A stretch of DNA of 15,563 nt from JAWPMV01 sp038527215 (lineage in GTDB: Bacteria; Bacteroidota; Bacteroidia; J057), in NCBI GenBank assembly GCA_038527215.1, contig JBCBGC010000165.1, forward strand, positions 1-15,563, given 5' to 3'. Of this stretch, positions 5,748 through 13,204 are shown piece after piece. The number at the start of each line of letters is the position of its first letter. The stretch's first letter is position 1. Below the pieces are notes generated by a model. It was not told the origin of the DNA and did not search any database. It saw only the letters and a program-made list of their open reading frames with translations. Made by a program: the position numbers and the translations under genes.

Positions 5748-7982
5748 TTGAATGATAGCGCCGACATAAAACGAGCTCTCCGCCCCCTGCTCAAACGCTG
5801 GTGGGTATTGGTGCTGGGGATCTTGTGGGGTCTCTGGCGCGGGGGCGAACAATATCGGGCGGCGAAACCTGTATATCAGGCCAGGGCTACTATTCAGTTA
5901 AATGATAAAGAGACTTCTTTATCGAAATTTCTGGAAGACTGGGAGAGTTTCTCCATCGTCAATGACTTCCTGGACGAACTGGCCCTGCTGCGCTCGCCCT
6001 ACCTCATCCGAAAAGCCATTCAGGAACTCCCCGTCAAACTGGCCCTCTATCGAGAAGGGCCTCACCGCAAGGAACGATTTTATCGAGAGGCGCCTATCCA
6101 CCTGGATTATCAGTTTCGAGACTCCGCCTACCTGGATACCTGGTTTCGCTTGTCCTGGCGGGAGAACGGAGAAGTCTGGTTGGAAAAAGAGGGTCTTTTC
6201 CGGCAGGAATGGAAGCTATCAGATGACCTGGTCCTGGAACTATCCGATCTCAGCCTTAAGCTGAGCATTACTCCGGGTTATGCTCCGCCTGCGCCCGGTA
6301 CTGACTTTTCCTTCATCGTGTATCGGGAAGAAAGCCTGATCAATTATTTTTTGCACGGGGACCACTTGATGGTGCGGCTTCAGGATGAAAAAGTAGCCAT
6401 CATCAATATCTATACCTGGCATGAAGTGCCCGCACTGGCGGCAGAGTTTGCCAATACATTGGCCCGGGTTTACATCACCACTTTCGTAGAGGAAAAACTG
6501 GAAGAAGCGGAAGCGGCGTTGGCCGAGGTACAATTACAAACGGAACTGGCGGAGGGAGGATATATTCAAACCGAGCGGGATTGGCTGGAATTTGTGCATC
6601 GCATCGGCCGCTGGGATCTGCGCATGGAAAAAGATATCCTGGTGGATGAAATCATTGAACTGGAAACCCAAAGGCTCAACTTAAACCAAAAAACCTCCCG
6701 GGTGGAAGCCTTAACCCGCTATCTCGCGCAACAAACATCCAGCGAAGGAGCAGAGCTAAATTATGGGGCCGTGAGTGGGGACGCCTTCAAAGAAAGCCTG
6801 GAAGCCTGGGAAGACCTGAGAAAAAAGCGCCTGCAACTGACAAGAAAATATACCGACGCCCATCCCGAAATGATCCGCATGCAGGAGGAAATAGACCGGG
6901 CCTGGGAATCCGTACGAGCCAGTGTCAACCGGACCTATGAAACCCTCACCCAGCAGCTCTGGCTGATGGATAAACGCCTCCGTATCCTGAGGGAAGGCTT
7001 AGCCGACATCCCGCAATTCGAGCACCAGTTTGCGATGTACGAGCGGAAGGTAGAGCGGGAAAAAAGCCTGTACGAGTCCTTGTTGAAAAAGCAAATCTTC
7101 ACGGCTATTAGCGTAGCGGCAGATATGTCATTCCACCGCATTTTGGAACATGACATCGCGCCCCTGCGCCCCATCATGCCTCGTCGACATATTTATTTGG
7201 GATTATTTGCCTTGCGAGGACTGTTTGGTGCCATCACCCTCATCTACCTATTTCTAGCCCTCCGCAACCGCGTTCGACATCCCAGTACCCTGGAGGAGTT
7301 TATTCGCTTGCCCCTCTGGGGTTCCGTAGAAACGCCCGCCGATCAGGGACCGGAAGACAGGTCCTATGTCAACCTGGCTACCGAAATGCTCCTCTTGAAG
7401 GAGCATAAAATCTGGGCGATCAATGCGCCCAGTCAGCATGAACTCAAACGTGCCGTAAGTTTCCGGCTGGCCGAAGCCATCGGCCAATTAGGCTATCAAT
7501 GCCTCTGGGTTGAAGCCGATCCTTCACCTTGGGAAGCAGAGCAGATAGTGCCTCCCCTGCAGATTGCAGACCCACAGGCCTTTTGGGATGAACCCACCTA
7601 CCTGGACGAATGGATTCAGCCAGATTTGAGAGCGGGGGTAGATATGTTACACCTCCCTAATCAACCGAAAAACTTCCTTTCACAACTTCTGCAAAGCCCC
7701 TTATTTTTTGGTAAGCTGGACCAATACTGTAGCCGGTATGATATCATCCTGGTGCACATGCCCTCCCTTACCCACGTAAAGGATGCCGTCCCCCTCATGG
7801 GAGAAGCTCACCAAAGCCTGCTCATCCTCGAGCAAGGGGTCAGCAAAAAACAACGGATTCGACGGGTAGAAAAAACCCTGGCCCATTATCGTCTGGACCA
7901 CATCTCCTGGCTGTGGGTGGGTCAGGCCACTCCCTGGTGGAAAACCTGGTTTCTCGGTCTATTAAAGCCCTTCAGCCGATGA
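5748..7982 (+). CDS. Second Wzz-type co-polymerase with a strongly degenerate kinase-like domain
   Basis: A 744-residue paralogue of the protein encoded at 2561-4969. Shared marks include NDKE...FL...ESFS(I/V)V, ELALLRSPYL, WHEVPALAAEFANTLA and, in the C-terminal domain, VKDAVPLM. Membrane segments lie at about 18-31 (short, WWVLVLGILWGLW) and 482-503 (with an internal arginine); coiled-coil helices about 250-450 lie between them. The C-terminal P-loop fold has lost its nucleotide site: the Walker A position reads NAPSQHELKRAVSFRLA with no GKS/T, the DxD has become EAD, and the Walker B aspartate is replaced (IILVHMP). It is therefore probably a structural or regulatory pseudokinase. The start is TTG at 5748: an in-frame TGA lies at 5742, and the nearby ATGs at 5741 and 5752 are out of frame and stop within a few codons. 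Its stop overlaps the ATG of the flippase gene. Confidence 0.82.
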   Translation: MNDSADIKRALRPLLKRWWVLVLGILWGLWRGGEQYRAAKPVYQARATIQLNDKETSLSKFLEDWESFSIVNDFLDELALLRSPYLIRKAIQELPVKLALYREGPHRKERFYREAPIHLDYQFRDSAYLDTWFRLSWRENGEVWLEKEGLFRQEWKLSDDLVLELSDLSLKLSITPGYAPPAPGTDFSFIVYREESLINYFLHGDHLMVRLQDEKVAIINIYTWHEVPALAAEFANTLARVYITTFVEEKLEEAEAALAEVQLQTELAEGGYIQTERDWLEFVHRIGRWDLRMEKDILVDEIIELETQRLNLNQKTSRVEALTRYLAQQTSSEGAELNYGAVSGDAFKESLEAWEDLRKKRLQLTRKYTDAHPEMIRMQEEIDRAWESVRASVNRTYETLTQQLWLMDKRLRILREGLADIPQFEHQFAMYERKVEREKSLYESLLKKQIFTAISVAADMSFHRILEHDIAPLRPIMPRRHIYLGLFALRGLFGAITLIYLFLALRNRVRHPSTLEEFIRLPLWGSVETPADQGPEDRSYVNLATEMLLLKEHKIWAINAPSQHELKRAVSFRLAEAIGQLGYQCLWVEADPSPWEAEQIVPPLQIADPQAFWDEPTYLDEWIQPDLRAGVDMLHLPNQPKNFLSQLLQSPLFFGKLDQYCSRYDIILVHMPSLTHVKDAVPLMGEAHQSLLILEQGVSKKQRIRRVEKTLAHYRLDHISWLWVGQATPWWKTWFLGLLKPFSR

Positions 7983-9253
7983 AAAAACTCCTCCAAGCCC
8001 TGCTTGCCATGCATCCCCAAACCCGGATGACGCTCCTGGATCAGATGCTGGTCAGCGGCTCAAACTTCCTGGTAGGGATACTGCTGACCCGTTGGACGGG
8101 GCTGGAAGGCTATGGGTATTTTGCGCTGGCCTGGCTCGGCATGTTGTTCGTCATTGGTATGCAACAAGGCCTGGTGCTCCAGCCTTTTATGAGCCTCTGG
8201 CCTCAGACCGCCCCCGAGGAACGGACCCTTTACCTCAGAAAGCTCCACGGCCTCCAATGGAGCCTTTCCCTGGTGGTGCTGGGCCTGAGTGCTTTGCTGG
8301 TAAGTCAGGCAGACGCCTGGCTACAGGGATGGCAGGTCAGCAGCCTTTTCCCCGTGTTGGCCATCGCGATGTTCCTCTTTCTCATGCAGGACTTTTTCCG
8401 CCGGCTGTTGCTCATCCAACAACGAGCGGCTCAAGCCTTCATCCTCGATATCGTAGCCTATGGGGGCTGGTTGAGCAGTTTGTTGTTCCTTCACCTGAAC
8501 GAGGCCCTAAACATATACCAGGTGTATGTGTGGATGTATATATGCTTTGGCCTATCGGCCCTGTGGGGCATGATTCAGGCCTACCAATCCTTTCTTCCTT
8601 CTTTTTTCCTGACAAGCATCTGGAAAAAACACTGGTCCATTGCTTCCTGGTTAATGGGGACCGCCCTCCTGCAATTTTTTTCCAGTAACTACTTCCTCCT
8701 TGCCGCAGCAGCTTTATTGGGATCGGCAGGCTTGGGAGCCCTCCGCATGGCCCAAAATCTCGTGGGGCTTACCCATATCCTTTTTCAAGCCATGGAAAAC
8801 ACTATTCCGGTCAAGGTCGCACAGGCCTATGCAGAGGACGGTTGGGCTGGCATGCTCAGGTATTTGAAGGTGGTCAGTTTCCGGACGGGATTGGCCATTT
8901 CAGGAATTCTGGCGCTGGTAGCGCTCGGCGCTCCCTGGATCCTCGGCTGGGTCTATGGAGAGCAGTACGCCGCTTATCACTGGCTGCTGGTGGCCTACTG
9001 CGGGTTTTATTTGCTGATGTTCCCTTCCTATCCGCTTCGTTATTTACTGCGTACCCTCCAACACACCCAGCCCATCTTTGTGGCTTATGTGCTTTCTACC
9101 CTTTTTAGTCTCAGTCTTGCCTACCCCATAACCGAGAAATGGGGACTGGCCGGCGTGGTAGCAGGCTTAACCATCAATCAACTGATCATGGAAATGTACT
9201 ATGCCTGGTGCATTCGCAAGCGTAAAGGCTTAGGGCAACTGGAAGCCTTGTAA
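7979..9253 (+). CDS. Wzx-type polysaccharide flippase (MOP/PST superfamily)
   Basis: A 424-residue, very hydrophobic protein with about 11-12 membrane helices spread over its whole length. It begins with a short amphipathic stretch and a TLLDQMLVSGSNFLVGILLTRWTGLEGYGYFALAW opening, the pattern seen at the first helix of oligosaccharide flippases: an N-terminal helix, then a G-x-x-x-YG-x-F/Y turn. A second, similar half starts near GTALLQFFSSNYFLLAAAALLGSAGLGALRMAQ (about residues 225-260). Family members flip lipid-linked sugar units across the inner membrane before polymerisation. Start choice: ATG at 7979 overlaps the preceding TGA (ATGA), implying translational coupling; the longer open frame from 7913 would lie inside the previous gene. 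Fourth and last gene of the export operon. No polymerase or glycosyltransferase gene follows. Confidence 0.85.
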   Translation: MKKLLQALLAMHPQTRMTLLDQMLVSGSNFLVGILLTRWTGLEGYGYFALAWLGMLFVIGMQQGLVLQPFMSLWPQTAPEERTLYLRKLHGLQWSLSLVVLGLSALLVSQADAWLQGWQVSSLFPVLAIAMFLFLMQDFFRRLLLIQQRAAQAFILDIVAYGGWLSSLLFLHLNEALNIYQVYVWMYICFGLSALWGMIQAYQSFLPSFFLTSIWKKHWSIASWLMGTALLQFFSSNYFLLAAAALLGSAGLGALRMAQNLVGLTHILFQAMENTIPVKVAQAYAEDGWAGMLRYLKVVSFRTGLAISGILALVALGAPWILGWVYGEQYAAYHWLLVAYCGFYLLMFPSYPLRYLLRTLQHTQPIFVAYVLSTLFSLSLAYPITEKWGLAGVVAGLTINQLIMEMYYAWCIRKRKGLGQLEAL

Positions 9254-9382
9254 GCTATGTTGGTCCACCAAAAGTCTCGCTTAGTCGACAAATAGGCCTG
9301 CTTTTTCTGATTTTGGGACATTATGGTTAATTTCGGTAGTCCTCAGCCCTCACATGTCTTTAAACGATTAAGCCAAATCACT
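9254..9382 (+). promoter_or_regulatory. Gap before the Tat-enzyme operon; possible promoter
   Basis: This 129-bp gap ends the polysaccharide operon and probably starts a new transcript. A short hairpin (TTGGT 9260-9264 / ACCAA 9267-9271) has no T tract after it. TAATTTCG at 9328-9335 is one base from the Bacteroidota -7 box, and a T-rich run sits at 9302-9306 about where a -33 element would be. If real, transcription would start near 9340, leaving an untranslated leader of about 40 nt before the ATG at 9383. Confidence 0.3.
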
Positions 9383-10555
9383 ATGCATCCATCTGGATCT
9401 TCTTCCAATCGTAGAGAATTCCTAAAGAAATCAGCGCTCATAGGAGCTGGTTTCGCTTTCCTCCCAAGTTTGCGGGCTCATGAGGCACCCGTAGCGCCCC
9501 AGCCCAGCATGATTCAGGCGCCTGAAATGCTGATCCCCCCGGATTTTGCCAATCTCAAAGCCAGACTCATGGCCAATGAGAACCCTTATGGTCCTTCCCC
9601 GATGGCCAGAGACGCCATCGTTAAAGGCGTCATCCACGGGAATCGCTACCCCTTTATGCACATTGGGAAACTCACCAATATGCTGATCGAGAAAGAAGGT
9701 GTCAAACAAGATCAAATCCTCCTGGGCCCAGGTTCTTCCGATCTACTAGATAAAACCGCCCTGGTAACCTTTAAAGAAAAAGGTGGCAACGTAGTTTCCG
9801 CTGATCCTGCCTATCTGGCCCTGACGGATATGGCTAAGTCTTGTGGTGCCAGTTGGAAAAATATAAAATTGGCCAAGGATTGGTCCCACGATTTGACGGC
9901 CATGGAAGAAGCGGTCGATGACGAAACCCGCCTGGTCTATATTTGTAATCCGAACAACCCTACCGGCAGCATTACCTCCTCCAGTGATCTGCGCGAATTC
10001 TGTAAGCGAGTATCCCAAAAGACCCTGGTATTCGTAGATGAAGCCTATCTGGATTTTCTGGATGACCCAGTTGGAGAAAGCATGGTTGATTTGGTGAAAG
10101 AAGGCTATAATGTCATCGTAGCCCGCACTTTCTCTAAAATCCACGGCATGGCGGGTCTGCGCGTAGGCTATATCCTTGGCCAGCCCGCTATTCTGGAAAA
10201 GGTTCAAACGCAGGGGTGGTCCATGATGAGCATGTCTGCAGTTTCTGTCCTGGGAGCCATTGCCAGCCTTCAGGATACTGACTTTCAGAATAAGTGTAGA
10301 GCCCAAATCCGGGAGGATCGGGATTGGACCATTGCTGAGCTAGCCAAGCTAGAGTACGAGTGTATTCCTTCTTACACCAACTTTTTCATGGCCCCGCTGC
10401 GCATGCGCACCAAGATCTACCAACAAAAGATGTTCAGCGAAGGCGTAGGGATACGGGTATTTGACATTGATCGTCAGCCCTGGACTCGGGTCAGCGTGGG
10501 TACCCGCGAGGAAATGGAAATGTTCCTGGACGCATTTAAGAAAACGGTCGGTTAA
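9383..10555 (+). CDS. Tat-exported PLP-dependent aminotransferase (HisC-like, class I/II fold)
   Basis: A 390-residue fold-type I aminotransferase with an N-terminal twin-arginine signal: SNRREFLKKS (residues 8-17) then a hydrophobic stretch (ALIGAGFAFL). The catalytic part resembles histidinol-phosphate aminotransferase: MANENPYGPSP, LLGPGSSDLLDK (cofactor phosphate site), ADPAYLAL, CNPNNPTGS (Asn192 contacts the PLP ring), FVDEAYLDF, and the Schiff-base Lys252 in ARTFSKIHGMAGLRVGY. All key residues appear intact, so it should be active. Its site would be the periplasm, because Tat moves folded, cofactor-loaded proteins; that is unusual for HisC-like enzymes, so a role in histidine synthesis is doubtful. 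The start at 9383 puts the RR motif at residues 9-10; the longer frame from 9323 would bury the signal behind 20 extra residues. It lies 8 bp before a Tat-signal flavin oxidase and probably acts with it. Substrate unknown. Confidence 0.85.
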   Translation: MHPSGSSSNRREFLKKSALIGAGFAFLPSLRAHEAPVAPQPSMIQAPEMLIPPDFANLKARLMANENPYGPSPMARDAIVKGVIHGNRYPFMHIGKLTNMLIEKEGVKQDQILLGPGSSDLLDKTALVTFKEKGGNVVSADPAYLALTDMAKSCGASWKNIKLAKDWSHDLTAMEEAVDDETRLVYICNPNNPTGSITSSSDLREFCKRVSQKTLVFVDEAYLDFLDDPVGESMVDLVKEGYNVIVARTFSKIHGMAGLRVGYILGQPAILEKVQTQGWSMMSMSAVSVLGAIASLQDTDFQNKCRAQIREDRDWTIAELAKLEYECIPSYTNFFMAPLRMRTKIYQQKMFSEGVGIRVFDIDRQPWTRVSVGTREEMEMFLDAFKKTVG

Positions 10556-10563
10556 GCCCCTAC

Positions 10564-12117
10564 ATGAATAGAAGAGAATTTATCCGCAGGGCGGCGCTGG
10601 CATCCGGCTCTGCCTTCACAGTTATGCATGGGCTGGGCCTGCTCCCCGCAGCGCCCCTCAGTGCCATTCCGGATACGGCTAGCCTCAAAAAAGGCAAAGT
10701 CCTCATCCTGGGTGGCGGACTGGCTGGTCTGACCACCGCCTATGAATTACAAAAACTAGGCATTGACTGCGAGGTCCTGGAAGCGCGTAATCGTCCGGGA
10801 GGACGGCTATGGACGGTACGGGGAGGAGACCAGGAACAAGAGCTCGGCTACGAAAACCAGCAGTGCGCCTTCGATGCAGGCCAATACATGAATGTGGGGC
10901 CAGCCCGGATTCCGCATCACCACGAGGTAAGCCTGCATTATGTGCGGGAAATGGGGCTGAGCGTAGAGATTTTTGCCAACTTTAATGAGGCAGCCTTCTT
11001 CTACAGTCAGGCCAAAGGCCCCCTGGCCAACCGCCGCCACCGCATGCGGGAAATAAAAACTGACCTGCGCGGCTATACCACCGAACTCCTGGCTAAGGCC
11101 ATTCACCAGGATAGCCTGGACCTGCCGATGAGTCCGCGGGATGTAGAAAAATTGCTCACCTATCTCAAAGAAGAAGGCGGCCTCAATGAGGATTTTATCT
11201 ATCAGGGAGGCGAAAGAAGAGGCTATACCCAGCAGCCTGGAGCCGCCGGACAAAAGGGAGAAATAGCCGATCCTAACCAACTAAGAGCCATTTTATATTC
11301 TGGCCTTACCCATCCCGCCTTTAGTGGCGTAGGGGAATATACCTACCACCAGCAGCCGACCATGCTACAAATCGTAGGAGGCATGGATCAACTGGCTACC
11401 AGTATCTATGAAAAAGTAAAACCGCTGGTACAACTACAGGCGGAGATTCAGGAGGTCAAACGTAAGGGAAAAGGGGTAGAAGTGGTATACAAAAATGCCG
11501 AGGGCAAGCTCAAGAAAGCCAAGGGGGATTATTGTGTGGTCAGTCTGCCGGTACCAATTCTCCGCAAACTCAAGCATGATTTTGACCCCAGGATGCAAGC
11601 CGCTTTTGAGGATATTTCCTATATCGACACCACCAAAGTGGCCTTTCAGTTTAATCGTCGATTCTGGGAAGAAGATGACCATATCTACGGAGGTATTTCC
11701 AAAACCAATATGGACATTACCCAGATTTTTTACCCGTCCTATGGCTATCTTTCCCCCAAAGGCGTGCTGATCGGTTGTTACAACTTCCATCAGCGGGCCC
11801 GTAAAATGGGCGATATGACGCCAGCAGATAGGATTCAGCATGCATTCAAACAGGGCCAGAAAATTCACCCGGCCTATGCGGATCATCTGGATAATGCTTT
11901 TACCGTGGCCTGGCAAAAAATCCCTTACAGTGAGGGAGGCTGGGCGACCTATACGGAAGCACAGCGTGCCGGCCTTTATCAGGAGTTTGGTAAGCGGGAC
12001 GGACCTTACTTATTCATCGGAGAACATACCACCTATCTCAATGCCTGGATGGCGGGGGCCTTCACCTCTGCCCGGCGGGCGGTAAATCTGATCCATGAGG
12101 ATTTGAACCAACCTTAA
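10564..12117 (+). CDS. Tat-exported flavin amine oxidase (monoamine/L-amino-acid oxidase family)
   Basis: A 517-residue FAD-dependent amine oxidase. It opens with a twin-arginine signal, MNRREFIRRAALASGSAF, and a hydrophobic region to about residue 35. The Rossmann FAD-binding motif follows (KVLILGGGLAGLTTAYEL, about 44-61) with the ribose-binding glutamate in EVLEAR, then RPGGRLWT, a hallmark of this family. An ARIPHHH segment near residue 115 matches the GxRIP motif, GGMDQLATSI lies near 276, and the C-terminal FAD site is GEHTTYLNAWMAGAFTSARRA (about 487-507). Such enzymes oxidise primary amines or amino acids to imines, releasing ammonia and hydrogen peroxide. The substrate cannot be read from sequence. 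It follows a Tat-signal aminotransferase by 8 bp, suggesting joint processing of one amino compound in the periplasm. No frameshift or missing cofactor residue is visible. Confidence 0.88.
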   Translation: MNRREFIRRAALASGSAFTVMHGLGLLPAAPLSAIPDTASLKKGKVLILGGGLAGLTTAYELQKLGIDCEVLEARNRPGGRLWTVRGGDQEQELGYENQQCAFDAGQYMNVGPARIPHHHEVSLHYVREMGLSVEIFANFNEAAFFYSQAKGPLANRRHRMREIKTDLRGYTTELLAKAIHQDSLDLPMSPRDVEKLLTYLKEEGGLNEDFIYQGGERRGYTQQPGAAGQKGEIADPNQLRAILYSGLTHPAFSGVGEYTYHQQPTMLQIVGGMDQLATSIYEKVKPLVQLQAEIQEVKRKGKGVEVVYKNAEGKLKKAKGDYCVVSLPVPILRKLKHDFDPRMQAAFEDISYIDTTKVAFQFNRRFWEEDDHIYGGISKTNMDITQIFYPSYGYLSPKGVLIGCYNFHQRARKMGDMTPADRIQHAFKQGQKIHPAYADHLDNAFTVAWQKIPYSEGGWATYTEAQRAGLYQEFGKRDGPYLFIGEHTTYLNAWMAGAFTSARRAVNLIHEDLNQP

Positions 12118-12120
12118 TGC

Positions 12121-12128
12121 TACCTTTG
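12121..12128 (+). promoter_or_regulatory. Bacteroidota-type -7 promoter box of the Hint-protein gene
   Basis: TACCTTTG is an exact match to TAnnTTTG. A TTTG lies upstream at 12102-12105, but the 15-nt spacer is shorter than the usual 19-21 nt. Transcription from this box would start near 12132-12136, past the ATG at 12131, which supports the internal ATG at 12158 as the real start. Confidence 0.4.
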
Positions 12129-12157
12129 TAATGTACCGAAGCAAATACCTAAGAAAT

Positions 12158-13135
12158 ATGAATCAGCTTTTTTCTTTCTGCCTCTCTTTATTCCTCCTTC
12201 TGGGGCTCCACCTTGATGGCAAGGCTCAGGACAAACGGAATATGACCAAGGAGGATTATGCCGCGGCCAAAAAGATGGTCATCAAAAACCTGGAAAAGGA
12301 CACCTACGTGAAAGTAGATGATGAGTATGTCCTGGATCGCTACGAATATAAACCCGCCTTCGTTTTCAACTTTAGTGATAGCGTAGAGCGTCGCTTGTAT
12401 TTGTATCTGTTGTTAGCGGGCGAAAACATGGACACCCTGGGCATGGTCCTTTTTTACCAGACTCCGGCCGATGGCAAGGTGATTAATCTGCCTATTCCCG
12501 GCCCCAAAGCTGATCGGGCTTGCTGGGACCTTTACATTGATGACCTGAAATATACCGGAGAAGATGTTGAAGGATTTCTGCCAACAGTAGCTTTCGTGGT
12601 TTCCCGGGAAATGTCTCTGCTGCTGGATAGCTCCGGCGCCGGAGAAGAAGAGGAAGAAGGGGAATTTGAATACTGTTTCCCGGCGGGTATGACCGTCGTA
12701 CTGGAAGGAGGCCAAGAGCTTTCTTTAGGAGAACTGGAACCCGGTCAGAAAATCCTCGGCTGGTCCGCTGAAGAGAAGACCACGATATTCACGGAAGTAG
12801 AAGCCATTCATGTTCATAAGAGAAAAGAAATTCCCCTCATCGAGGCCCAGTTGGTTTCCCTCGAGACCATTCACCTTACCTCTGATGCAGCTTCTGTCCA
12901 CTCCCTTTTGAAGGGAACGGCTTCTCACCCAGTGCTGACGCATAGAGGAAAGGTCCGGATGGATGAGTTGCAGGCGGGAGAGATCGTATTTCAGTGGGAT
13001 GCCCAACAGCAACGCCTGCTTTCCTATGAAGTCGCTCAATTGGGTCGGGCAAAAGAAACGGTTCGGGAAGTTTATGAAGTTCGGACAACCGCTCCCCTGT
13101 TCTTCGTCAATGGGGTGCTGGTTTTTGTGAAATAA
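12158..13135 (+). CDS. Secreted protein with C-terminal Hint (hedgehog/intein-type) domain
   Basis: A 325-residue exported protein. A signal peptide occupies residues 1-23 or 24 (hydrophobic core LFSFCLSLFLLLGL, cleavage near GKAQ). Residues 25-160 are a domain I do not recognise (KEDYAAAKKMVIKNL, then alternating beta-like segments). An acidic linker (GEEEEEGEFEY) leads to a Hint domain at 173-325. This has nucleophile Cys173 in YCFPAGM, a LGELEPGQKILGW segment, and the block-B motif TASH with His257 followed by PVLTHRG. These are the N-terminal processing residues of hedgehog- and intein-type domains, which cleave the chain before the Cys. The C-terminus reads FFVNGVLVFVK where many bacterial Hint domains end in FVxGxLVHN, so the His-Asn pair used for C-terminal cleavage is gone. 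The start at 12158 gives a normal signal peptide; the ATG at 12131 would add nine residues and lies at the predicted transcription start. Confidence 0.75.
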   Translation: MNQLFSFCLSLFLLLGLHLDGKAQDKRNMTKEDYAAAKKMVIKNLEKDTYVKVDDEYVLDRYEYKPAFVFNFSDSVERRLYLYLLLAGENMDTLGMVLFYQTPADGKVINLPIPGPKADRACWDLYIDDLKYTGEDVEGFLPTVAFVVSREMSLLLDSSGAGEEEEEGEFEYCFPAGMTVVLEGGQELSLGELEPGQKILGWSAEEKTTIFTEVEAIHVHKRKEIPLIEAQLVSLETIHLTSDAASVHSLLKGTASHPVLTHRGKVRMDELQAGEIVFQWDAQQQRLLSYEVAQLGRAKETVREVYEVRTTAPLFFVNGVLVFVK

Positions 13136-13156
13136 TTACCCACATTTTTTTAGAAC

Positions 13157-13184
13157 GTAAGGTCAGGGCATGCCCTGACCTTAC
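13157..13184. terminator. 28-bp perfect palindrome in a convergent gap; probable bidirectional terminator or REP-like repeat
   Basis: GTAAGGTCAGGGCA (13157-13170) is followed directly by its exact reverse complement (13171-13184). As RNA it folds to a strong hairpin on either strand, centred between the convergent Hint-protein and unknown-secreted-protein genes. On the plus strand it is followed by TGTTTTG, a weak U tract; on the minus strand there is little U. A T7 run (13145-13151) lies before it. This would suit a bidirectional terminator, but its length, perfection and lack of a loop also fit an extragenic palindromic repeat. Confidence 0.55.
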
Positions 13185-13204
13185 TGTTTTGGGCTAGTCC
13201 CTGC

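Noticed and set aside
7913..7978. Upstream extension of the flippase frame
   Set aside because: It lies wholly within the end of the preceding Wzz gene; the ATGA overlap at 7979 is the natural start.
8092..8688. 198-codon plus-strand frame inside the flippase gene
   Set aside because: It is in a different frame from a clearly coding multi-span membrane protein and has proline/arginine-rich composition typical of shadow frames.
9323..9382. 20-codon upstream extension of the aminotransferase
   Set aside because: It would bury the twin-arginine motif behind a non-signal stretch and overlaps the possible -7 box at 9328.
9746..10306. 186-codon minus-strand frame opposite the aminotransferase
   Set aside because: The plus strand encodes an intact aminotransferase with all motifs; the antisense frame has no recognisable domain.
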